This document shows positions 58,895-64,000 of a DNA stretch of 64,000 nt, one piece after another. Below the pieces are notes generated by a model. The model saw only the letters and a list, made by a program, of their open reading frames with translations, did no database searches and was not told where the DNA came from. Position numbers and translations under genes: made by a program. Position 1 is the first letter of the stretch. Each line of letters starts with the position of its first letter. Source of the DNA: Kofleriaceae bacterium (GTDB lineage: Bacteria; Myxococcota_A; Polyangia; Haliangiales; Haliangiaceae); contig JACKDR010000010.1 of the NCBI GenBank assembly GCA_020633495.1, positions 1 to 64,000 on the forward strand. Reading direction: 5' to 3'.

Positions 58895-59013
58895 GACTTT
58901 GCTGATTTTTATGTGGTGATTCTTACTGGATTTGCGCTCTGTACACGCATGTAAGTGATTACAAACACTGCACAACGCCGTTCACGTCTTGAACAGATCC
59001 GTTCAGAACCTGC

Positions 59014-60021
59014 TCAGGCCGCGAACCACTCCGCGAAGCCCGCGGCGTCGAGCGCGGCGCGCCGCGCCGGGTCCGGAAACGCCCAGCCGCGCGCCGACAC
59101 GGTGGCGCGCAGCAGCAGATCGAACAGCGGCAGGTGGCGGCGCAGCGTGCGGCGCAGCCGGTGCGGCTTGATCGGGTTGAAGCCGCCGAGCAGCGACAGC
59201 ACCTGCGCCGGGTTCTTCTTCACCCACGTCCACGATCCCATCTCGAGCGTGAGCGGCAACAAGGTGCCACCTCCACCGACGATGCGCCGATCGTAGGCGT
59301 GGTCCCACAGATCACCACGGATCGTGTAGCTGCGCGCGGTCGGCTCCATCCGGTAGACGTGGTTGGGCAGCGTCTGATCGAGGAGCTGCTTGAGCGCGTA
59401 GATCTCGGCGAGGTGCGGCAGCGGCCGGCGCGTGCGCGCCCACGGGAACCACAGGCGGTCGACCATGCCGAAGCCGGAGTGACAGTCCAGGGTGAGCGTC
59501 AGCGACGACCCGGCGCTGTGGGTCTCGACGTAGCCGAGCAGCGCCGCGGCCTCGGGCTGCATCGGCGCGCCGGCGGCGCCCATGTACCAGGGCAGCCGCG
59601 GCGAGAGGCGCTGGCCGCCGACCAGCGGCGTGCCCCACCCGTCCGGGTGCGGCGGCGCGTTGCGCATCAGATCGACGCCGCGCCCGTTGGCGCGCCGCCG
59701 CAGCACCATGCCCACCGGGTTGACCAGCGGCACGAAGCACAGCCGGCACCGGCGCAGGCTCTCGACCAGCAGCTCGTCCCAGGCGAGCCGGGCCAGGAAC
59801 GTGGTGAGGAACGCCAGCGCCACCTCGGTGCCGATGCGCTCGAGGCCGTGGACGCCCCCGACGACGATCAGCGCGGGCGCGGCCGGATCGGCGGTGCCGA
59901 AGCGCGCGCCGTGCACCGGCAGCCGCACGCCGTCGCCCTCGGCGTGGACCAGCAGGTCGACGACGCCGTGGCGGGACGTGGCGTCGAGCAGGCGCTCGAG
60001 GACCGCGAGCTCGGGGGTCAC
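59014..60021 (-). CDS. M14/succinylglutamate-desuccinylase-like zinc hydrolase
   Basis: A 335-residue enzyme with zinc ligands in VVGGVHGLERIGTEVAL (H-x2-E) and a later LTLDCHSGFG (His), plus FVPLVNPVGMVLRRRANGRGVDLMRN and LPLTLEMGSWTWVKKNP with a candidate catalytic Glu. This is the M14-like AstE/AspA/DUF2817 arrangement that cleaves amide or peptide bonds next to a carboxylate. Starts with GTG overlapping the upstream stop. Last of five overlapping genes; the unusual context suggests a small-molecule amide as substrate rather than peptidoglycan (inference). Confidence 0.8.
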   Translation of the reverse strand: MTPELAVLERLLDATSRHGVVDLLVHAEGDGVRLPVHGARFGTADPAAPALIVVGGVHGLERIGTEVALAFLTTFLARLAWDELLVESLRRCRLCFVPLVNPVGMVLRRRANGRGVDLMRNAPPHPDGWGTPLVGGQRLSPRLPWYMGAAGAPMQPEAAALLGYVETHSAGSSLTLTLDCHSGFGMVDRLWFPWARTRRPLPHLAEIYALKQLLDQTLPNHVYRMEPTARSYTIRGDLWDHAYDRRIVGGGGTLLPLTLEMGSWTWVKKNPAQVLSLLGGFNPIKPHRLRRTLRRHLPLFDLLLRATVSARGWAFPDPARRAALDAAGFAEWFAA

Positions 60022-60587
60022 GCGACCGCGGGGAGGGCGCGGGCGTCGCCCGGCGGGACCGCGAAGCCGACCTCGAAGCCGTCGGCGGTGGCGCGGACCG
60101 GCACCGCCAGGCACGGCACGCCGAGCATCGCGGCGGCGGCGTGGAGCGGCGCGCCCGGGCGCGCGGCGTCGGCGCCGGCGAGCACCGGCACGCCGGCGGC
60201 CAGCGCGGCGGTGGCGCCGGCGAGATCGTCGGCGAGGCCGAGCTCGTCGTCGAGCCGCGGCACGGCGAGCGCGCGCAGCGCGGCGCGGACCCGCCAGTCG
60301 AGCGCCGACGGCGCGGCCAGCGCCAGGACCCGGGCGAGGATCGCCAGCGGCGCCCACGGGCCGCCGCCGACCGCGGCCAGCACGGCGGCGCCGACCGGCG
60401 GCGCCCGACCGCGGCGGCGCGCAGGCCGCGCACCGCGAGCAGGCAGGTTGTCGGCGAGCCAGCGGGCGCGGCGGGCCGCGTCGGCCGCGTCCCACCACGG
60501 CTGCAGCCGCGCCTCCAGCGCCAGCGTGCCGGTGCGGACCGCGCGCCGCGCGGCGCGGGCGGTGGCGGTCACCGGATCGAGGCTCAC
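60018..60587 (-). CDS. Unknown Ala/Leu-rich helical protein
   Basis: A 189-residue protein starting with GTG overlapping the ureohydrolase stop and ending in a GTGA overlap with the M14-like gene. It is mostly Ala/Leu/Arg helix (DAADAARRARWLADNL, ALRALAVPRLDDELGLADDLAGATAALAAG) with a strand-rich end (LGVPCLAVPVRATADGFEVGFAVPPG). An Arg/Pro-rich stretch around residues 50-65 is out of character and may reflect compensating indels in GC-rich DNA. No family recognised; context implies a role with its neighbours. Confidence 0.6.
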   Translation of the reverse strand: MSLDPVTATARAARRAVRTGTLALEARLQPWWDAADAARRARWLADNLPARGARPARRRGRAPPVGAAVLAAVGGGPWAPLAILARVLALAAPSALDWRVRAALRALAVPRLDDELGLADDLAGATAALAAGVPVLAGADAARPGAPLHAAAAMLGVPCLAVPVRATADGFEVGFAVPPGDARALPAVA

Positions 60588-61534
60588 CGCGACCTCGCGA
60601 TCACGGCCATCGCCTCGAACAGCAGGTGGGCGCCGAGGTGACAGGTCAGGTCGGCGTGATCGAGCGCGGGCGCGATCTCGACGACGTCGACGCCGACCAG
60701 CCGGATCCCGGCGAGGCCGCGGATCAGGGCCAGGGCCTCGCGCGAGGTCAGGCCGCCGGGCACCGGGGTCCCGGTCCCGGGCGCGTACGCCGGGTCGATC
60801 GCGTCGACGTCGAAGGTCAGGTACGCGGGGCGGTCGCCGATCGCGCCGCGGATCGCGGCGGCCACCGCGGCGGCGCCGCGCGCGGCGACGTCGTCGGCGC
60901 CGAGCCGCAGGCCGCCGTGCCCGGCCGCCAGGCGGCCGTCGTCGGGGCCGCCCCACGGGCCGCGCAGGCCGATCTGGTGGAGCTGGCCCGGGGCGATCAG
61001 GCCCTCGGTGATGGCGTGGCGGATCGGCGTGCCGTGGTGGTGGTCGTCGCCCCACACCTCGGCGCCGCTGGTGTCGAGGTGGGCGTCGACGTGGATGACC
61101 GCGACCGGGTCGTGCACCGCCGCGACCGCGCGCAGCGCCGGCAGCGCGACGCTGTGATCGCCGCCGATCAGCACCGGCACCGCGCCGGCGGCGGCGACCG
61201 CGCCGACCTCGCCCTGGACCGCGTCGCGCATGGCCGCGCGATCGAACGGCGGGAACACGACGTTGCCGCCGTCGACGGCGCGCAGGGCGCGGAAGACGTC
61301 GACGCCGAGCCCGGGGTGCCAGCCCTGGATCAGCGCCGACACCCGGCGGACGTGGTACGGCGCGAACCGCGCGCCCGGCTGGTAGGTGGTGCCGGCGTCG
61401 AACGGCACGCCCAGCACGACGGCGCCGGCGCCGCGGTAGAGGGTGTCCCTAGACCGCGCGAAGTCGACGAGCGGCAGGCGGAAGCACGGCGTCTGGCCGT
61501 GGCGCAGGTACTCGAAGGCGGGCTGCTGGCTCAT
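60584..61534 (-). CDS. Ureohydrolase (agmatinase/arginase family)
   Basis: A 316-residue enzyme with the complete two-manganese signature: VLIGGDHSVALPAL, VIHVDAHLDTSG with following DDHHHGTPIRHA, and YLTFDVDAIDPAYAPGTGTPVPGGL. The HGTPIR segment and overall length fit the SpeB-type branch (agmatinase, guanidinobutyrase and related) better than arginase proper. It would release urea from a guanidino compound to give an amine. Start overlaps the end of the PlsC-like frame by 86 bp, probably because that gene is frameshifted near its 3' end. Confidence 0.9.
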   Translation of the reverse strand: MSQQPAFEYLRHGQTPCFRLPLVDFARSRDTLYRGAGAVVLGVPFDAGTTYQPGARFAPYHVRRVSALIQGWHPGLGVDVFRALRAVDGGNVVFPPFDRAAMRDAVQGEVGAVAAAGAVPVLIGGDHSVALPALRAVAAVHDPVAVIHVDAHLDTSGAEVWGDDHHHGTPIRHAITEGLIAPGQLHQIGLRGPWGGPDDGRLAAGHGGLRLGADDVAARGAAAVAAAIRGAIGDRPAYLTFDVDAIDPAYAPGTGTPVPGGLTSREALALIRGLAGIRLVGVDVVEIAPALDHADLTCHLGAHLLFEAMAVIARSR

Positions 61535-62273
61535 GGATCCTCGTCGGCAGGTCGAGCAGGGTGGCGAGCTGGCGGCGCGCCAGGTTGGCGAGGCCGCGCG
61601 CGGCGTCGCGCGCGGTCGGGATGATGGGCTCGCCGACGCGGAGCTCGGCCTCGATGCACGGCCGCGCGGCGATCCGGGCGTAGTGCGGCACGAACGCGTC
61701 GCCGCCGGTCCAGGCGACGTCGGGCATCGCGTAGCGCACCGCCACCGGCACGATCGGCACGCCGGCCAGGCGCGCGGCGCCGAAGATGCCGCGCTTGAAC
61801 GGCAGCAGCTGGGACCCGTCGGTGGTGGTGCCCTCGGGGAAGTTGAGCACGGTGACGCCGTCGGCGAGCGCGCGCAGGGCGCGGCGCAGGGCGCGCGCCC
61901 CGGATCGAGGATCGGCGCGATCGACGAAGGTGACGCCGAGGGCGTCGGCGCCGCGGCCGATCACCGGCCAGCCCGCGACCTCGCCCTTGGCGATCGGCAT
62001 GCACGGCACGAGCTGGCCCAGGACGATCGCGTCCAGCCAGCTGACGTGGTTGGCGACCAGCACGAACGGCTCGCCGGGCAGCTCGCCGTGACGGGTCACC
62101 GCGACGCCGTGGAGGTCGCACACCGCGCGGGCGGCGGCGCCGAACCGGGCGGCGGCCTGGCTCGGCGATCGCGACGGCCGCATGCGGGCGTCGCCGACCG
62201 CGGCCAGCGCGGTGAAGACGGTGCCGCCGGCGCGCCGGCCGACCCGCAGCGCGGCGCCGGGGTCGGGCCTCAC
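61449..62273 (-). CDS. PlsC-type 1-acylglycerol-3-phosphate O-acyltransferase family protein
   Basis: A 274-residue acyltransferase with block I FVLVANHVSWLDAIVLGQL (H-x4-D), block II GVTFVDRADPRSG, block III VLNFPEGTTTDGSQLLPFKRGIF and block IV VPIVPVAVRY. No strong N-terminal membrane helix. It starts with GTG overlapping the GNAT stop. The open frame runs 86 bp into the next gene. In the shifted frame a stop (GAT CCA TGA) overlaps the next ATG as ATGA, as at all other junctions here, so a one-base error near 61551-61570 is suspected. OlsA-type aminolipid acyltransferases belong to this family. Confidence 0.85.
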   Translation of the reverse strand: MRPDPGAALRVGRRAGGTVFTALAAVGDARMRPSRSPSQAAARFGAAARAVCDLHGVAVTRHGELPGEPFVLVANHVSWLDAIVLGQLVPCMPIAKGEVAGWPVIGRGADALGVTFVDRADPRSGARALRRALRALADGVTVLNFPEGTTTDGSQLLPFKRGIFGAARLAGVPIVPVAVRYAMPDVAWTGGDAFVPHYARIAARPCIEAELRVGEPIIPTARDAARGLANLARRQLATLLDLPTRIHEPAARLRVPAPRPDAVLPPAARRLRAV

Positions 62274-62797
62274 GCGGCCTCGGTGCGCGCGATGACCGGC
62301 TCGGCGTCGACGAAGCCGAGGCGCTCGTACTTGGGGCGGAGCCGGTCGAACGCGGCGCGATCGATGCGCGACACGATGCGCTCGTCGCCGGGGCCGTAGA
62401 AGTCGTGGCGGCGCTCGACGTCGGTGGCACCGAGCATGCGGTGGAGGGCGCGGGCCGCCGCGTTGTCCTCCTTGACCGTGAACCAGCAGGCGTCGACGCG
62501 GTCGAAGATGTGGCGGACGAAGGCGCCGATCAGCTGCACGGTGACGCGCTTGCGCTGGTACTCCTCGCGGATCGCCAGGGTCGTGCAGTAGGCCTCGCGG
62601 GTCTTGACGAAGGACAGCAGGTAGCCGACGGGGCGCCCCTGGTGGTAGGCGATGAAGCACGAGTCGGCGAAGAACTCGCAGCACAGGCGCAGGTAGTGAG
62701 GACACAGCACGTCCTCGCCCATCGCGCCGAAGATGTCGCGCTCGAGCTCGGTCAGCGCCGCGAAGTCGTTCCGGGTCAGCGGGCGGATCTCGTACAT
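62270..62797 (-). CDS. GNAT-family N-acyltransferase
   Basis: A 175-residue protein: YEIRPLTRNDFAALTELERDIFG, GRPVGYLLSFV, and the acyl-CoA pyrophosphate motif LAIREEYQRKRVTVQLI (R/Q-x2-R/K-V/T variant of Q/RxxGxG/A, with the usual Gly replaced). ENAAARALHRMLGATDV-like segment (KEDNAAARALHRMLGA) is the C-terminal helix of the fold. Starts at ATG with GGGAGG upstream. First of five overlapping genes, so it probably acylates an amine made or used by the ureohydrolase and PlsC-like proteins (inference). Confidence 0.85.
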   Translation of the reverse strand: MYEIRPLTRNDFAALTELERDIFGAMGEDVLCPHYLRLCCEFFADSCFIAYHQGRPVGYLLSFVKTREAYCTTLAIREEYQRKRVTVQLIGAFVRHIFDRVDACWFTVKEDNAAARALHRMLGATDVERRHDFYGPGDERIVSRIDRAAFDRLRPKYERLGFVDAEPVIARTEAA

Positions 62798-63048
62798 GGC
62801 AAGCCTCCCGTGGTTTCGCGGCCACCTTGCCGCCTGGCGGTGGCGATCCGGTGGAGCGCGCGCGGAGGCTCCGCCACGTTTCGGCCAAGCCTCGGCGCCC
62901 GCGCGGTGACGCGACGGCCACGGCGCCGCCGCGGCCGCCGTCACGAGCCCGCGTTTTCGCTGGGTCGGGGCGGTACGACGCCTCGACGGGCCGGCGCCTC
63001 GCTGACGCCTCCCTGGGCCCCCGGGCCCGCGTGCTCGAAGATGGGCCC

Positions 63049-63572
63049 ATGGATCCCGACCCGCAGTCCCCGGCCACCGCCGCCCCCGCGGCGCGCTCGA
63101 CCCTCACGGTCCGGATGCACGGCGTCGTCCCGGCGCCGCCGCGCACGCGCCCCGCCGTCGCCCCGCTCGAGCGCGACGACCGCCCGACCGAGCGCATGGA
63201 GCCGCTGTTCCCGGACGCCGACGCCTACCCGGCGCTGGCCGACGCGTTGCGACGGCGCCGCGCGCGGGACGAGGCGCAGGCGTCGCGCGCGCGGCGCGGG
63301 GCGCGCCGTCGAGGTCGCCGGCGCCGTCGTCGACGGTCGAGGTCGCGCTCGAGACCCGCGCCATCCCGTCGTGGTCGCCGCCCGAGCCGCGGCGGCGGCG
63401 GACGTCGATGCCCGCGTTCGGCGCGCCCGCGCCGCGGGCCGCCGCGACCACGGCGCGGGTCCGGCCCCTGCTCGGCGACCTCGACGAGGTCGGCGCGCGC
63501 TGGCTGATGATCCTGGCCGCGGCGCTCGCGATCGCCGTCACGGTGGCGGTGCTGGCCACCCGCGGCGGTTGA
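63049..63572 (+). CDS. Small C-terminally anchored membrane protein, frameshifted as sequenced
   Basis: N-terminal frame from ATG 63049: LTVRMHGVVPAPPRTRPAV, ERMEPLFPDADAYPALADAL, then an implausible Arg run. From about 63300 the coding signal moves to another frame reading SSTVEVALETRAIPSWSPPE, ARVRPLLGDLDEVGARWLM and a final membrane helix ILAAALAIAVTVAVLATRGG ending at TGA 63570-63572. The total length is not a multiple of three, so one base is probably missing or two extra in GCGCGGGGCGCG. Function unknown; likely inner-membrane anchored by its tail. Confidence 0.6.
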
Positions 63573-63600
63573 CATCGTTTCGTTACCACTGGTAACGAAA
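63569..63600 (+). promoter_or_regulatory. Promoter and 23-bp perfect palindromic operator of the edge tetR
   Basis: TTTCGTTACCA-C-TGGTAACGAAA (63578-63600), 11-bp perfect arms. A consensus -35 TTGACA (63569-63574) overlaps the previous stop; TAACGA (63593-63598) is a possible -10 at 18-bp spacing. The tetR ATG follows at 63606, so the transcript may be nearly leaderless. Autorepression by the encoded TetR is inference. Confidence 0.75.
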
Positions 63601-63605
63601 TAGCC

Positions 63606-64000
63606 ATGGGACGTCCCGCCCTGGCGCCGGCCGCGATCGACGCGTTCCGCGACCGGCTGTGCGACGCCGCGCTGCGGCGGTTCGCCGAGGACGGCTACCG
63701 CGGCGTGACCCTGCGCGGCCTGGCCCGCGAGCTCGGCGTCAGCCACGCCATGGCCTACCGCTACTTCGTCGACAAGGACGCGATCTTCGTCGAGTGCCGG
63801 CGCCGCTGCCTGGCCCGCTTCACCGCCTACCAGCGGGCCCGGCTCGACGGCATCACCGATCCCGCGGCGGCGATCCGGGCCGGCGCCCGCAGCTACGTCG
63901 ACTTCGCGATCGACGAACCGCACGCGTTCCGGGTCATGTTCGACCTGGAGCAGCCGGCGCCGGCGTCGCAGCGGGCCCTGCGCGACGCCCAGCGCGGCGC
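63606..64000 (+). CDS. TetR-family regulator, truncated by window edge
   Basis: The visible 131 residues begin GRPALAPAAIDAFRDRLCD and contain the TetR_N helix-turn-helix ALRRFAEDGYRGVTLRGLARELGVSHAMAYRYFVDKDAI (residues 23-60, quoted in part as two helices), then YVDFAIDEPHAFRVMFDLEQP, a segment common in TetR_C_33-like ligand domains. ATG at 63606 directly follows a perfect palindrome. The frame remains open at the window end. Confidence 0.9.
   Translation, partial: MGRPALAPAAIDAFRDRLCDAALRRFAEDGYRGVTLRGLARELGVSHAMAYRYFVDKDAIFVECRRRCLARFTAYQRARLDGITDPAAAIRAGARSYVDFAIDEPHAFRVMFDLEQPAPASQRALRDAQRG

Noticed and set aside
62270..62797. Firm assignment of the GNAT as OlsB (ornithine lipid synthesis)
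   Set aside because: At 175 residues it is RimI-sized and shows only general GNAT motifs; the aminolipid role is context-based inference.

Overview
The window is very GC-rich with strongly GC-biased third codon positions. Its gene repertoire is that of a predatory or social Myxococcota, most like the Polyangia/Haliangiales (Kofleriaceae) side: several Ser/Thr protein kinases, two PilZ proteins, soluble PAS histidine kinases, many lipoproteins with Gly/Asp-rich linkers and a VWA lipoprotein with a MIDAS motif. The taxonomy is inferred from gene content; no rRNA or complete tRNA is present.

Layout. 1-1.7 kb: end of a polysaccharide deacetylase and two envelope lipoproteins. 1.8-6.6 kb (minus): a probable operon of Ser/Thr kinase, O-antigen ligase/polymerase, Tat-exported DUF362 protein and ApaH. 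6.7-7.3 kb: a 554-bp MITE-like palindromic element. 7.3-11.3 kb (minus): a pseudokinase/zinc-ribbon membrane protein and an ABC-F ATPase. 11.4-13.8 kb (plus): an OpuC-type importer with fused binding protein and permease. 13.8-19.0 kb: a flavin disulfide oxidoreductase, a TMEM175 channel, a His-rich metal-sensor two-component operon and an outer membrane protein. 19.2-20.5 kb: a PspB-like anchor and a kinase. 20.5-23.4 kb (minus): hydroxylase, membrane protein and TetR behind a triple operator, then a hexanucleotide satellite. 23.4-27.2 kb (minus): a methionine-pathway pair including a MetX-homoserine dehydrogenase fusion. 27.3-30.0 kb (plus): PAS-HK, Rcp1-like regulator and REC-HK. 30-35.6 kb: Hsp20 remnant, beta-CASP nuclease, cytochrome c, thioredoxin lipoprotein, slipin, and a non-coding segment with an odd tRNA-like arrangement. 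35.7-45.3 kb (minus): a six-gene TetR/MFS/HlyD/TolC/MFP/RND efflux cluster. 45.3-56.2 kb: lipoproteins, PilZ proteins, a hybrid histidine kinase, and a kinase-ATPase. 56.2-56.7 kb: a nearly identical second copy of the MITE-like element. 56.8-58.9 kb: a membrane protein and a secreted hydrolase with a textbook sigma-54 promoter. 59.0-62.8 kb (minus): five overlapping genes (GNAT, PlsC, ureohydrolase, unknown, M14-like hydrolase). 63-64 kb: a small membrane protein and a TetR gene cut by the window edge.

The most unusual items are: (i) two near-identical CTAG-associated MITE-like elements that sit exactly on TAG stop codons and are built from four alternating copies of a ~58-bp palindromic module, with a ninth module inserted in frame in a transporter gene; (ii) the GNAT-PlsC-ureohydrolase-M14 operon, which could be an undescribed aminolipid or N-acyl-amine pathway; (iii) a T-arm/acceptor/CCA segment followed 28 nt later by its complementary acceptor 5' strand, as in a permuted tRNA-like gene; (iv) the MetX-homoserine dehydrogenase fusion; and (v) a recurring pattern of single-base frameshifts in GC-rich runs, which may be assembly errors.
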